A DNA stretch of 64,000 bases from Alistipes timonensis JC136 (GCF_900107675.1 NZ_FNRI01000004.1:248001-312000), one strand, 5' to 3'; numbered from the stretch's first letter, positions 33,817 through 43,779 are shown. Notes: generated by a model not told the origin, from the letters alone. Made by a program: numbers and translations.

Positions 33817-33824
33817 TACATTTG
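33817..33824 (+). promoter_or_regulatory. -7 box of the orphan SusC/SusD pair
   Basis: TACATTTG matches TAnnTTTG; TTTG at 33791-33794 is a possible -33 with a slightly long 22-base spacer. The ATG is at 33856. Confidence 0.6.
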
Positions 33825-33855
33825 CGGTTGATTATTGTAATAAGTGACGCCCCTT

Positions 33856-36800
33856 ATGCATTATTTATTTAATTTGCGGCCGGGACCAACTGTGGGATTG
33901 GTGTTTGTCGCACTCTTTACCGCGTGGTTATGCCTGGCTCCCCAAACTGAAATTTACGCCCGGAACGACGTCGGCAAGACGGAGATCAGGGGGCGTGTTA
34001 CCGATGAGGCGGGGATTCCGCTGGTCGGGGTCACCATTGTGGAACGGGGCACTCCGAACGGTACGGCGACACACTCCGACGGACGCTTTTCGATCCGGGT
34101 CACAACCGGAGGAATCCTCGATTTCTCCTATCTCGGCTATGCCGCGCGCAGCGTTGAGCCGGGCACCCGTACCGAATTGGAGGTGGTGTTGAAGGAGGAT
34201 GTGAAGGCCATTGCGGAAGTGATCGTGACGGCCCTCGGCCTCGAGCGCAACTATGCCGACCTGACCTATGCCGCCGACAAGATCAAAGGTACGGAGCTGT
34301 CGGCCGTCAAATCCCCGAACATGATTCTGGCGCTGGCCGGGAAGTCTGCCGGCGTGCAGGTCAACGCGAGTTCCTCGGGAGCCGGCGCTTCGGCCAAGGT
34401 GAGCATGCGCGGAATACGTTCGGTGGCCAGCGACAATCAACCGCTGTATGTGGTCGACGGGATGCCGATGCTGAACTCCTCGCCCGAGCAGTCCTATTCG
34501 GCCATCGGCGGCATCGCCGATGCCGGCAACCGCGACGGCGGCGACGGCATTTCGAATCTCAATGCCGAGGACATCGAGAGCGTGTCGATCCTCAAAGGGG
34601 CCCCTGCGGCGGCGCTGTACGGCAGCCAGGCCGCCAACGGCGTCATCCTGATCACGACCAAGCGCGGCAGTTCGGAGAAACAGCAGGTGACGTTTACGTC
34701 GAATCTGACCTTTCAGCGGCCTTTCTGCCTGCCCGAGTTCCAGAATCGCTACGGCGTGAGCGGCGGGGTCGAGAGTTGGGGAGCCCGGGGCGGCGTGACG
34801 GCATACGACAACGCCGGGGAGTTTTTCCGGACGGGCGTAACGTCGGTGAACAGCGTGTCGGTCTCCACGGGCTCGGAGCTGATTCAGAGTTACTTCTCCT
34901 ATGCCAATACCGCCGAGCGGGGCATCGTCGGGACAAACCGGCTGATGCGTCACAATTTCAACCTGCGCACCACGTCGGATATTCTCCGCAAACGGGTGAA
35001 ACTCGACGGAACCGTCAGTTTCATGCGTCAGACGGTGAACGACAAACCCGTGCCGGGCGGTTTCTACATGAACCCGCTGGTAGGTCTGTACCGTTTTCCG
35101 CGCGGCGTGGACATCACTCCCTACCGGGAGAATTTCGAGGTCTACGACGCCGACCGCAAACTCTATGTGCAGGACTGGATCGCTCCGAGCGACGATTTCG
35201 AGCAAAATCCCTATTGGGTCGTCAACCGCATCCGCAGCAAGAGCCTGCGCAACCGCATCATGGCCTCGCTGTCGGCGGACTGGCGGGTGACCGGGTGGCT
35301 GCACATCAAGGCCCGCGCCAATGTGGATCATTTCAGCGACAAGGTGCGCCAGAAATTCTGGGCTTCGACGGCGCCCGCGCTGGCCGGCGCCAACGGACGC
35401 TATGTGGAGAGCAGTTTCGCGGAGACGCTTTTCAACGGCGAGGTGCTGGCGCTGTTCGACAAGCGCCTCTCCGACGACTGGAAATTCAGCGCGACGCTCG
35501 GCACGGGGCTCAACGACCGCACGGTCAATTCGCTGCGGATCGATTCGAAAACCGCGTCGCTCTACTATCCCAACATCTTCAACGTCGCCAATATCGTCAT
35601 GAACAGCTCGGCGTACGTCGATGAGCAGATCGACGCCCGGCGCCAGACTCAGTCGTTGTTCGCAACGGCTTCGTTCAAATATGCCGAAAGCCTCAATCTC
35701 GAGGTCACGGGGCGTAACGACTGGGCCTCGACGCTGGCCTACACCGACCATGAGAACAGCGGTTTTTTCTATTATTCGGTCGGGGCGTCGTGGGTGATCG
35801 GCAAGTTGTTCAAACTGCCCGAGTGGGTCTCGATGGGCAAGGTCCGCCTGACCTGGAGCCGTGTGGGCAACGATATTCCGATGTTCATTACAAACCCGGA
35901 AGCGCACATCTCGGCGGGCGGAGGCGTCAATGCCGCCGATGCGGCTCCCGGAACGAACCTCAAGCCCGAGATGACCAACGCTTTCGAAGCAGGCGTCGAG
36001 TGGCGTTTCTTCGGCGACCGGCTGAACGTCAACGCCACGTATTACAAGACCAACACCCACAACCAGTTTTTCAAACTGCCGGCCCTCTCGGGCGAGGCGT
36101 ATGCCTTCCGTTACGAGAATGCCGGAAACATCGAGAACGAGGGCGTGGAGATCGCGCTGAGCGCCTATCCGGTTTACGGAAAGCAGGTTACGTGGTATTC
36201 GGCGGTGAATTTCTCGCACAACAGGAATCGGGTGGTCAGGCTCCACGACGAGCTGCGCGAATATGTTTACGGACCTTCGAGCTTCTCGTCGTCCTACGCC
36301 ATGAAGCTCGTCGAGGGCGGTTCGATCGGCGATATCTACGGCCGGGCTTTCGAGCGCGACGAACAGGGGCGGATCGTTTACGAGACCGAGGGCGACTATG
36401 CGGGGCTTCCCCGCACGGTCGGCGACGGAAACACCGTGAAGGTCGGCAACGCCAATCCCCGCTTCTCGCTGTCGTGGAACAACACGGTCTCCTATAAAGG
36501 GGTGTCGCTGGCGCTGCTGGTGGACTGCCGCTACGGGGGACGGCTGCTGTCGCAGACGATGGCCGATATGGATTCCTACGGCGTCACGAAGGCGACTGCC
36601 GATGCCCGCGACCGCGGTTACGTGACGCTCGAAGGGCGGCGGATCGAGGATGTGAGGGGATTCTACAAGCTGGTCGGAGGACGCGCCGGCGTGACGGAAT
36701 ATTACATGTACGATGCGACGAACATCCGCCTGCGGGAGCTGTCGCTCTCCTATGCGCTGCCCAAGCAACTGGTGCGCCGCACCCGGGTGTTCAGTGCGGT

Positions 36801-36960
36801 GAGCGTGTCGCTGGTGGCCCGCAATCTCTTCTTTATCTACAACGCGTCGCCGTTCGATCCCGACCTCGTGCTCTCGACGGGCAACGACAATCAGGGCATC
36901 GACGTCTACGGCATGCCGACCGTGCGGAGTGTCGGATTTAACATCAAACTGGAATTCTGA
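33856..36960 (+). CDS. SusC/RagA-family TonB-dependent outer-membrane transporter (orphan pair)
   Basis: The ATG at 33856 begins a 1,034-residue product with a signal peptide; a GTG four codons upstream is less likely. A carboxypeptidase-like regulatory domain (IRGRVTDEAGIPLVGVTI...LDFSYLGYAARSVEPG) covers about 35-115. The plug follows, with the SusC signatures ANGVILITTKRG and ILKGAPAAALYGSQAA. The 22-strand barrel then runs to the last strand, VGFNIKLEF. No N-terminal secretin/STN domain is present, so no transmembrane anti-sigma signalling is expected. It imports a large ligand with the SusD partner 4 bases downstream. No glycosidase genes accompany it, so the ligand may not be a glycan. 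Confidence 0.95.
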   Translation: MHYLFNLRPGPTVGLVFVALFTAWLCLAPQTEIYARNDVGKTEIRGRVTDEAGIPLVGVTIVERGTPNGTATHSDGRFSIRVTTGGILDFSYLGYAARSVEPGTRTELEVVLKEDVKAIAEVIVTALGLERNYADLTYAADKIKGTELSAVKSPNMILALAGKSAGVQVNASSSGAGASAKVSMRGIRSVASDNQPLYVVDGMPMLNSSPEQSYSAIGGIADAGNRDGGDGISNLNAEDIESVSILKGAPAAALYGSQAANGVILITTKRGSSEKQQVTFTSNLTFQRPFCLPEFQNRYGVSGGVESWGARGGVTAYDNAGEFFRTGVTSVNSVSVSTGSELIQSYFSYANTAERGIVGTNRLMRHNFNLRTTSDILRKRVKLDGTVSFMRQTVNDKPVPGGFYMNPLVGLYRFPRGVDITPYRENFEVYDADRKLYVQDWIAPSDDFEQNPYWVVNRIRSKSLRNRIMASLSADWRVTGWLHIKARANVDHFSDKVRQKFWASTAPALAGANGRYVESSFAETLFNGEVLALFDKRLSDDWKFSATLGTGLNDRTVNSLRIDSKTASLYYPNIFNVANIVMNSSAYVDEQIDARRQTQSLFATASFKYAESLNLEVTGRNDWASTLAYTDHENSGFFYYSVGASWVIGKLFKLPEWVSMGKVRLTWSRVGNDIPMFITNPEAHISAGGGVNAADAAPGTNLKPEMTNAFEAGVEWRFFGDRLNVNATYYKTNTHNQFFKLPALSGEAYAFRYENAGNIENEGVEIALSAYPVYGKQVTWYSAVNFSHNRNRVVRLHDELREYVYGPSSFSSSYAMKLVEGGSIGDIYGRAFERDEQGRIVYETEGDYAGLPRTVGDGNTVKVGNANPRFSLSWNNTVSYKGVSLALLVDCRYGGRLLSQTMADMDSYGVTKATADARDRGYVTLEGRRIEDVRGFYKLVGGRAGVTEYYMYDATNIRLRELSLSYALPKQLVRRTRVFSAVSVSLVARNLFFIYNASPFDPDLVLSTGNDNQGIDVYGMPTVRSVGFNIKLEF

Positions 36961-36964
36961 GGAT

Positions 36965-38590
36965 ATGAAACGCTGGCATACATATCTTTTCGCCGGATGC
37001 TGTGCGCTTTGCCTCGGGGCATGCACGGGTAATTTCCGGGACATCAACGACGATCAGTCGGGTACTACGGACAAGGAGTTGGAGGCCGACAACAACGGCC
37101 TGGGCTACCGGCTGAAGATCGTCCAGCAGGGAGTCTATTTCAACTATGACTACGGCAAGGGCAAGAACTGGCCCTTTCAGATGACGCAGAACCTCAGTGC
37201 GGACATGTTCTCGGGGTATATGCACGATCCCAAGCCGCTGCAGGGCGGAAGCCATAATTCGGATTACAACCTTCAGGACGGCTGGAACAGCTCCATGTGG
37301 CAGTTCACCTACTCCTACATCATGCCCGAGATCTACCGGCTGGAACAGACGGCCGAAGAGCTGATGCCGCCGTTTTACGCCATTACGAAAATCCTGAAAG
37401 TGCTGGTCATGCACCGCGTGACCGATTTTTACGGACCGGTGATCTACTCCCGTTTCGGCAGCAGCGGCGCCGAATATGTGCCCGACAGCCAGGAGGAGGT
37501 CTACGGACATTTCTTCGCCGATCTGGACGAGGCCGTGCGGATACTCTCGGAGTATGTCGCACAGCATCCTGCGGCCAATGAGTTTGCACGGTTCGACCTG
37601 TTGCTCGACGGCAGTTATGTCTCGTGGCTGCGGTTCGCCAACTCGCTGCGCATGCGGCTGGCTGTGCGGATCGCCTCCGTGGCTCCGGAGCGGGCCGCCG
37701 AGGAGTTTCGGACAGGGCTGGAAGACGCTTATGGCGTGATCGAGTCGAATCCGGGAAATGTCGCCGTAGATGCCTCGGGCGTCTTCCTGAATCCGCTGGG
37801 AGCAATCAACCGCAGTTGGAACGAGGCGGTGATGAACGCCGCGATGGAGTCGATTCTGGGCGGATTTGAGGACCCGCGCATGGAAAAATTCTTCGAACCC
37901 TGCCGCGCCGACCTGGTCGTCACGGAGGAGGGCGGAAAAACGATCGAAATTGCCGGAGAGTTTCATGGAATCCGGCAGGGAACCGCGTTTTCGCACAACT
38001 ATTACGCGGCGTTTTCGCGTCTGACGGTCGAACAGACGACCGATGCCGTCCTGATGACGGCCGCCGAGGTCTGGTTCCTGCGCGCCGAAGCGGCCCTGCG
38101 GGGGTGGACCGGCGAGAGCCCGGAGAACTGTTATCGGCGGGGTGTGAGCCTTTCGTTCACCCAATGGCAGGCGGCGGGTCTCGAACGCTATCTGGAGAGC
38201 GGTGCGACGGCGGCGGACTACCACGACCCCGTCGATCCGCAGAACGACATTGCAGCCCGGTGCCGGGTGACGCCCCGGTGGGACGAGTCTGCGGACGACG
38301 AGCTGAAACTCGAGCGGATCATCACCCAGAAATGGATCGCCATGTATCCCGAGGGGTGCGAGGCATGGGCCGAACAGCGGCGCACGGGTTATCCGCGGCT
38401 GTTCCCGGTGCGCTTCAACCACAGCAAGGGACAGAGCATCGACACCGAGACGATGATCCGGCGGCTGCCTTTCCCTGCGACCATGGCTACCTCTGATCCC
38501 GAGCAGTACAATGCGCTGACCGGCGTGCTGGGAGGTGCGGACCACGGCGGCACCCGTCTGTGGTGGGACACCGGAACGAATTTCCGGTAG
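36965..38590 (+). CDS. SusD-like nutrient-binding outer-membrane lipoprotein (SusD_2 type)
   Basis: The ATG at 36965 gives 541 residues with a lipobox (LGAC) at Cys20. The sequence lacks the classical SusD N-terminal pattern. It fits the SusD-like_2 branch: NLSADMFSGYMHDP, MPEIYRLEQTAEEL, VMHRVTDFYGPVIYSRFG, and late IITQKWIAMYPEGCEAWAEQRRTGYPRL. That last segment, in which the residues near the C-terminus name Trp and RRTGYP, is diagnostic. It caps the SusC channel on the cell surface. Convergent with the tag gene. Confidence 0.92.
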   Translation: MKRWHTYLFAGCCALCLGACTGNFRDINDDQSGTTDKELEADNNGLGYRLKIVQQGVYFNYDYGKGKNWPFQMTQNLSADMFSGYMHDPKPLQGGSHNSDYNLQDGWNSSMWQFTYSYIMPEIYRLEQTAEELMPPFYAITKILKVLVMHRVTDFYGPVIYSRFGSSGAEYVPDSQEEVYGHFFADLDEAVRILSEYVAQHPAANEFARFDLLLDGSYVSWLRFANSLRMRLAVRIASVAPERAAEEFRTGLEDAYGVIESNPGNVAVDASGVFLNPLGAINRSWNEAVMNAAMESILGGFEDPRMEKFFEPCRADLVVTEEGGKTIEIAGEFHGIRQGTAFSHNYYAAFSRLTVEQTTDAVLMTAAEVWFLRAEAALRGWTGESPENCYRRGVSLSFTQWQAAGLERYLESGATAADYHDPVDPQNDIAARCRVTPRWDESADDELKLERIITQKWIAMYPEGCEAWAEQRRTGYPRLFPVRFNHSKGQSIDTETMIRRLPFPATMATSDPEQYNALTGVLGGADHGGTRLWWDTGTNFR

Positions 38591-38599
38591 ACGGTCCGA

Positions 38600-39187
38600 T
38601 TACCGTTGCTCTGCGCCGTCGTTCCGGCAGATGCAGCCGGTCAGGTGATCGTTGATAAACCCCGCGGCCTGCAGGTGGGCGTAACAGATCGTGGACCCGA
38701 AGAATTTGAATCCCCTTTTTTTCATGTCTTTGCTCATGGCATCGGATTCGGGCGACGATACCGGGATCTCGCTCAGCGACCGGAAGGTGTTGACGATCGG
38801 TTTCCGGTCGGGAAAGAACGTCAGGGTGTAGTCGTAGAAACTGCCGAACTCTTTCTGCAGGTCGAGGAACAGCCGGGCATTCGTGATTGTGGCTTTGATT
38901 TTCAGCCGGTTTTTCACGATGCCGTCCGTGTGCATCAGCCGTTCGACATCTTCGTCGGTCATCCGGGCCACCCGTTCGGCATCGAAATCGCAAAAGGCTT
39001 TGCGGTATCCTTCGCGCTTGCGGAGGATCGTTATCCAGCTCAGTCCGGCCTGGGCGCTCTCCAGCACGAGGAACTCGAACAGCGTCCTGTCGTCGGTCAC
39101 GGGTTTTCCCCACTCTTCGTCGTGGTATTTCACATACAGCGCGTCGGTTCCGCACCAGCCGCAGCGTCCGTTTATCATATCCTGCAT
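38600..39187 (-). CDS. tag: DNA-3-methyladenine glycosylase I
   Basis: The 195-residue protein begins with RCGWCG and YHDEEWG, the Tag signature with its catalytic-site Glu and zinc ligands. FEFLVLESAQAGLSWITILRKREGYR follows. The C-terminal HLTGCIC supplies the remaining zinc ligands. It removes 3-methyladenine from alkylated DNA (helix-hairpin-helix fold, cytoplasm). Start could be three codons later (MINGRCG). It separates the orphan SusC/SusD pair from the mannan locus. Confidence 0.95.
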   Translation of the reverse strand: MQDMINGRCGWCGTDALYVKYHDEEWGKPVTDDRTLFEFLVLESAQAGLSWITILRKREGYRKAFCDFDAERVARMTDEDVERLMHTDGIVKNRLKIKATITNARLFLDLQKEFGSFYDYTLTFFPDRKPIVNTFRSLSEIPVSSPESDAMSKDMKKRGFKFFGSTICYAHLQAAGFINDHLTGCICRNDGAEQR

Positions 39188-39254
39188 AATAGGAACAAGT
39201 TTAGTATGGAGTAAAGATAACGGATTCGCTGCGTCGGGCCAAATTTCGGCGGCC

Positions 39255-40190
39255 TTATTGTGCGGCAGTGCGGATTTCGTCGGCCGGAGTGCTGTTCCAC
39301 ACGCAGAACCTCCGGATGCAGGCCCTCCGCGCGGCCTGCCGGCAGAGTTCGGCTTCGCGTTCCGTCAGGGCGTGGGGCGTGTCCTCCAGGCGGCACCCGT
39401 TGTCCGCGACGCTCGTCCCGAAAGCCGGGGCCACGAGCGACTGGAACCAGGTGCAGGCCGCCGTGTAGCGTCCCGCTTTCAGGCTCAGGTGATAGCCGTC
39501 GCGCGTCAGGTCCAGTGAGTCGCACAGCTCGGTGGCTCGTAGGTCCTGGATCGCTGTTCCCGAGGGAATGACCACCTCGACGGAGGTGTCGTCGAGGAGC
39601 TGCTCGACCGAGGCCACGATCGCATCGTACATCAACTGCTGTTTTTTCTCGTAGCGGCCGAAATCCTTGTGTTCCGAAGTGCGGGCGTAGGCCCAAGTCT
39701 GCTGCCAGGCGATGCAGGCTCCGGCGTTGGGGCAGTGCCACCGCACGATTTCTGCCAGCCGGTCGAACCAGGGGCGGTAGGTCTGGTACATGCCCGATTT
39801 GCCCGATGACTGTTGAAGCACCACGACATCCCACCGCTCGTCGGTGAGCCCGTCCAGCAGGGTGGCTTTCTTCGAGACGGTTTCCCAGCGGTTGTCCGTC
39901 GATTTGGAATAGGTGTACGAAGGTTTGTTGCCGGCATACTCCCTGCAATGGCGTTCGAGCGAACAGCCTCCGATATAGAGGCGTCCCAGCACGACGTTCC
40001 TGATGCCGGCGGCTTCCAGCAGTTCGGGCAGGTACATCATGCCGTCGTCGGTGAAGCTGTTGCCGATGCCGAGGATGCGCAGCGTGTCGGGCTGCTGCGG
40101 GATCGGGTAGTTGGGGAGTTTTTGGGCGTACAGGCTGACGCAGACCAGAGACAGTCCTACGGTCAGCAAAAGGCGCAGTGTGTGTTTCAT
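39255..40190 (-). CDS. Secreted DUF4886 (SGNH-hydrolase-like) protein
   Basis: The 311-residue product has a signal peptide ending SLYAQ. ILGIGNSFTDDGMMYLPEL carries the putative catalytic Ser in GNSF. VVVLQQSSGKSG follows, and TRDGYHLSLKAGRYTAA near the C-terminus carries the Asp/His pair. This is the DUF4886 pattern related to SGNH esterases, frequent in Bacteroidota polysaccharide loci. Deacetylation of acetylated mannan would suit the neighbourhood but is inference. It is 15 bases downstream of the GH2 gene in the same direction. Confidence 0.85.
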   Translation of the reverse strand: MKHTLRLLLTVGLSLVCVSLYAQKLPNYPIPQQPDTLRILGIGNSFTDDGMMYLPELLEAAGIRNVVLGRLYIGGCSLERHCREYAGNKPSYTYSKSTDNRWETVSKKATLLDGLTDERWDVVVLQQSSGKSGMYQTYRPWFDRLAEIVRWHCPNAGACIAWQQTWAYARTSEHKDFGRYEKKQQLMYDAIVASVEQLLDDTSVEVVIPSGTAIQDLRATELCDSLDLTRDGYHLSLKAGRYTAACTWFQSLVAPAFGTSVADNGCRLEDTPHALTEREAELCRQAARRACIRRFCVWNSTPADEIRTAAQ

Positions 40191-40205
40191 AATCGTATGG
40201 TTGGT

Positions 40206-42773
40206 TTATCGGGTTTGTTGCAGATGGGTGATTCGCAGCAGCCGGTCGAATTTGTCCCGGGAGAGTTTCGTCGAAACCCCGACCGTGCGGCCGACGCCCG
40301 GCAAGAGGTCGAAATAGTTGTCTTCGAAGTGTTCGTTGCCGTCGAGCGACAGCCATGCGGCGCGAACGAACCGGTCGCTCGTGAGCGTGACCGCATAACC
40401 TTCCGCCGTCGGTTCGGCGCTCCACCGGATGTCGGCTTCGGGCAGCGCAAGCTCCTTTTGGGGTGCGAAATAACCGATGTTGGAGTAGCGTCGTCCGCCG
40501 GTCGTGAATTGTGTCACGACGATGGCTTCGCCGGGGGAGCAGCCGTGCAGCAGCCCGGAAATGTCGGCCGAATGGACCTTTCGGACGGCATTGGGGCCGA
40601 GGGTAACCCGGCGGGAGTTTTTCGAGAGGACGGTGCCGTCCATCTTCAGGACCGTCGTTTCGAGTTTTCCCCGGACGGTTTCGCGGCGGTCTGAAACGAG
40701 GAAGACCTCCAACCGTCCGTTTGCGGTGCAGGGCGATACGAGCAGGTCGTCGAAGGCCGGCCGGGCGAAGTAATGCTGCGCTTTCCAGCGGCCGTACCAG
40801 TCGCGGCTGGCCCACGAAGCTACGGGCCAGCAATCGTTGTGCTGCCAGAAGAGCGACCCCCAGCAGTAGGGTTTGTCGCGCCGGTGCGCTTCGATGGCGG
40901 TTTTGATGGCGTCGCCCTGCAGGACATGGCTCATGTAGAGGAACGTGCGGAAATCGCGTGCGGGCCAGTATTCGTCTTCGAGATACTGGCGGATGCGCAT
41001 GTTGGCGAAACTGCCTCCGCGCTGGTGGGCCATCATCACCTCCGATTCGATGTCCCAGTCGCGCTCCTCGGGAGCGAAACACAGGACGGAAGCATATTCG
41101 GGGAATGACTGAAAGCCGTATTCGCTGAAGAAGCGGCTGCGCGTGGTGTTGTAGTCGGCAATCGGTGCGCGGCTGTGCCATACTTTCCAGAAATGCGTAT
41201 CGCCTTCGCTGTTTTCGCTCGTGCCTTCGTAGCAGGACCACGGTGACGAAGGATGATAGGGCGTTCCGGGCGAGAACGCGGCGACGGCTTCGGGCAGCAC
41301 TTCGTAGTATTGGCGTTTGAACTGCGTATCGATGATCTTATCGTATTCCGGATGCCCCTGTTTGGTGTACCGGGCGTTCCATCCCCAGCCGAACCAGGCG
41401 TCGTTGCACTCGTTGTTGCCGCACCATACGGCGATCGAGGGGTGGTTGCGCAGACGGCGGATGTTGTCTTCGGCTTCGAGCCGGACGTTTTCGAGCCATG
41501 CTCCTTCGGCGGGATAGATGCTGCATGCGAACATGAAATCCTGCCATACGAGGATGCCCCGTTCATCGCACAGTTCGTAGAAAACATCGTCTTCATAGAC
41601 GCCTCCGCCCCAGACGCGCAGCATGTTCATATTCACGGCTGCGGCGTCGTCGATCGTCTTTTCGTAGACGGCGCGCGTGACGCGGGGCAGGAAAACGTCG
41701 CAGGGGATGTAGTTGGCGCCTTTGGCGAAGAGCGGCTCTCCGTTGAGTTCGAAGCGGAAGGTCGTGCCGTCCGAGACCTTCTCGCGCACGAGACGCAGCG
41801 AGCGCAGGCCGATGCGGGTCGTGCGGCTGTCGGAGACGTCGCCCGCCGCGACCGAAGTCCGGAATTCGTAGAGATGGGGCTCGCCCAGTTCGCGGGTCCA
41901 CCAGCGTTTCGGAGAGGCGATGTCGAGCGGAACGGTTACGCGGTTGACGCCGGGCCGGAGCGGGGTCGTGACCGAGGCTTCGATCCCTTCGCCGGGAGCC
42001 GTGACCGTCACGACGGCCCGGGGCTGTTCCCGGACGGCGTCGATCTCCACCTCGACCTGCACCCGGGCCCGTTCGGCCGTGACCTCCTCCTGACGGTAGA
42101 AAACGTCGCTGATGCGGATGCCGTTCCAGCCTTCCAGATAGACCGGACGCCAGATGCCCGAGGTCACCAAGCGCGGCCCCCAGTCCCAGCCGTAGTGGTA
42201 ACCCGCCTTGCGGGCGAAGACGCTGACGCGTTTGTCGAAGAGTCCGCCGTTGGCCGACTGATCGTTGATGGCCTCGTAACGGTAGGGCAGCGAGTCGTAT
42301 TTGGGCAGGTCGACCTTGATCGGCGAATGGAAATAGACTTTCAGCGCGTTTTCGCCGGGACGGAGCAGCCGTTTGACCTCCGTGCGCCAGCGGCGGAACA
42401 TGTTGTCGGTCGTGAGTATCTTTTCGTCGTTGAGGTAGACGTCGGCATAGGTGTCGAGTCCTTCGAAGACCAGTTCGATCCGTTCCCGGGCGAGCAGGTC
42501 GGCGCCGGCTTCGAAATGCGTTTCGTAGATCCAGTCTTCCTTGTCGACCCACTGTACGCCGCGTTCGTTGAGGCGGAAATAGGGGTCTTCGATGATTCGG
42601 TTGGCCATCAGGTCGGTGTGCACCGTGCCGGGGACCGTGGCCGGATACCAGTTGTTGAGCCGTGCCTGGCGGAACTGCCAGTCGTCGTGCAGCCGTTGAC
42701 GGACGGGGCTTGCGGCAGCGGCGAGGGCCATGCAGAGGTACATAGCGGTAAGAATTTGTTTGAGGTTTTTCAT
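40206..42773 (-). CDS. Beta-mannosidase, glycoside hydrolase family 2
   Basis: The 855-residue protein has a signal peptide (to about residue 22). The GH2 sugar-binding domain follows (WYPATVPGTVHTDLMANRII), then an immunoglobulin-like domain and the TIM barrel. Acid/base Glu455 lies in WCGNNECNDAW and nucleophile Glu551 in FSEYGFQSFPE. The beta-mannosidase-specific DYNTTRSRFFSEYG context and RDFRTFLYMSHVLQGDAIKTAIE support this specificity over beta-galactosidase. It releases mannose from non-reducing ends of manno-oligosaccharides in the periplasm. It lies between the AraC gene and the DUF4886 gene in one leftward operon. Confidence 0.93.
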   Translation of the reverse strand: MKNLKQILTAMYLCMALAAAASPVRQRLHDDWQFRQARLNNWYPATVPGTVHTDLMANRIIEDPYFRLNERGVQWVDKEDWIYETHFEAGADLLARERIELVFEGLDTYADVYLNDEKILTTDNMFRRWRTEVKRLLRPGENALKVYFHSPIKVDLPKYDSLPYRYEAINDQSANGGLFDKRVSVFARKAGYHYGWDWGPRLVTSGIWRPVYLEGWNGIRISDVFYRQEEVTAERARVQVEVEIDAVREQPRAVVTVTAPGEGIEASVTTPLRPGVNRVTVPLDIASPKRWWTRELGEPHLYEFRTSVAAGDVSDSRTTRIGLRSLRLVREKVSDGTTFRFELNGEPLFAKGANYIPCDVFLPRVTRAVYEKTIDDAAAVNMNMLRVWGGGVYEDDVFYELCDERGILVWQDFMFACSIYPAEGAWLENVRLEAEDNIRRLRNHPSIAVWCGNNECNDAWFGWGWNARYTKQGHPEYDKIIDTQFKRQYYEVLPEAVAAFSPGTPYHPSSPWSCYEGTSENSEGDTHFWKVWHSRAPIADYNTTRSRFFSEYGFQSFPEYASVLCFAPEERDWDIESEVMMAHQRGGSFANMRIRQYLEDEYWPARDFRTFLYMSHVLQGDAIKTAIEAHRRDKPYCWGSLFWQHNDCWPVASWASRDWYGRWKAQHYFARPAFDDLLVSPCTANGRLEVFLVSDRRETVRGKLETTVLKMDGTVLSKNSRRVTLGPNAVRKVHSADISGLLHGCSPGEAIVVTQFTTGGRRYSNIGYFAPQKELALPEADIRWSAEPTAEGYAVTLTSDRFVRAAWLSLDGNEHFEDNYFDLLPGVGRTVGVSTKLSRDKFDRLLRITHLQQTR

Positions 42774-42789
42774 GATTTGCGGAAACAGG

Positions 42790-43653
42790 TCAGTATTTGA
42801 TAAGCATCTGGGAGATGTATTCGCGGTATTCGATCGGGGTCATGTTTTTCTTTTTGGTGAAGATACGGATGAAATTCGATTTATTGTTGAAGCCGCAGGC
42901 GTAGCAGATCTCCGAAGCGCTGAGCGTCGTGTTGGCAAGCAGCTGGCAGGCCTTGGAAATACGCATGTTGTTGACGAAAGTGATGTAGGAGATATTCGTG
43001 CGTTTTTTGAAGAAGTGCGAAAAGGCCGATTCCGACATGTTGACCAATTCGGCTACGTCGGCGAGCCGGATGTTCTGGCAGAGGTTTTTTTCGATGTAGT
43101 CGCAGACTTTGGCGATGCGGCGCGATTTGGAGGTATGGACGATGTTCTTCGAGTCGCAGAGATTGCTCATGAGCACCTTGCGGTTGGCCGTGGCCAGGGC
43201 ATTGAGAATGTCCAGAAAAGCGGTCGCCGACTGAAATCCCTGCATGCGGGTCAGTTCAAGAATCCGGTCGCGGACGCTCAACTGTTCGGGACCCGTGAAC
43301 GAGAGTCCCTGCCGGGAATCGAGCAGCAGTTGCCGGATGGGGAGAAACAGGCGTTTATTGACGATCGGGAAGTCGATCAGGTCCCCCGAGAACTGGATGG
43401 TGATGACATGGTTGGTCTTCAACGGCGATTTCCATACGTGGGGCACATAGGGGCCGGTCATCACCAGGTCCAGGGGGCCGAAATCCTCGGTGGAATCGCC
43501 TACGATGCGCGATCCCCGGGTGTTCATCACCAGGTTGATCTCGTATTCCGGATGGCAGTGGATCGGATAGTCGAAATGCGCGTTGGGGTGGTTGAGGATG
43601 ATGAAAAGGTCCTCGTTCGTGATCGGGGTGATCTCCTGCTGTATCTCTTTCAT
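42790..43653 (-). CDS. AraC-family transcriptional regulator of the mannan locus
   Basis: The start at 43653 (MKEIQQEITP) is chosen because a -7 box lies at 43679-43686. A longer frame from 43719 would start upstream of it. The 287-residue product has an N-terminal cupin (HPNAHFDYPIHCHPEYEINLVMN). The C-terminus has a double helix-turn-helix: IRLADVAELVNMSESAFSHFFKKR, then SASEICYACGFNNKSNFIRIFTKKKNMTPIEYR. It probably senses a sugar with the cupin and activates the divergent symporter/GH130/SusC operon and its own leftward operon. Confidence 0.93.
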   Translation of the reverse strand: MKEIQQEITPITNEDLFIILNHPNAHFDYPIHCHPEYEINLVMNTRGSRIVGDSTEDFGPLDLVMTGPYVPHVWKSPLKTNHVITIQFSGDLIDFPIVNKRLFLPIRQLLLDSRQGLSFTGPEQLSVRDRILELTRMQGFQSATAFLDILNALATANRKVLMSNLCDSKNIVHTSKSRRIAKVCDYIEKNLCQNIRLADVAELVNMSESAFSHFFKKRTNISYITFVNNMRISKACQLLANTTLSASEICYACGFNNKSNFIRIFTKKKNMTPIEYREYISQMLIKY

Positions 43654-43678
43654 GTCCGGTAGGGTTTCGGGTCCGGTA

Positions 43679-43686
43679 CAAAAATA
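43679..43686 (-). promoter_or_regulatory. -7 box of the AraC/GH2/DUF4886 operon
   Basis: Minus strand TATTTTTG matches TAnnTTTG, 26 bases upstream of the ATG at 43653; it fixes the start choice. Confidence 0.6.
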
Positions 43687-43771
43687 GGAATAATTCAGAA
43701 AGCTCCATGAATAATTCAAAAAAGTATACTTGTTTAGCCGACTTATACAATCCGGTAAATTTTAGGGTACA

Positions 43772-43779
43772 TATCTTTG
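43772..43779 (+). promoter_or_regulatory. -7 box of the symporter operon, divergent from the AraC gene
   Basis: TATCTTTG matches TAnnTTTG, 31 bases before the ATG at 43810. No clear TTTG -33, which would fit an activator-dependent promoter. Confidence 0.6.

Noticed and set aside
33928..37047. 1,039-codon minus-strand frame opposite the orphan SusC gene
   Set aside because: Shadow frame without domain or ribosome-binding context.
43654..43719. Upstream start giving a 309-residue AraC regulator
   Set aside because: A consensus -7 box lies within this stretch, so it should be untranscribed or leader; the 287-residue start fits better.
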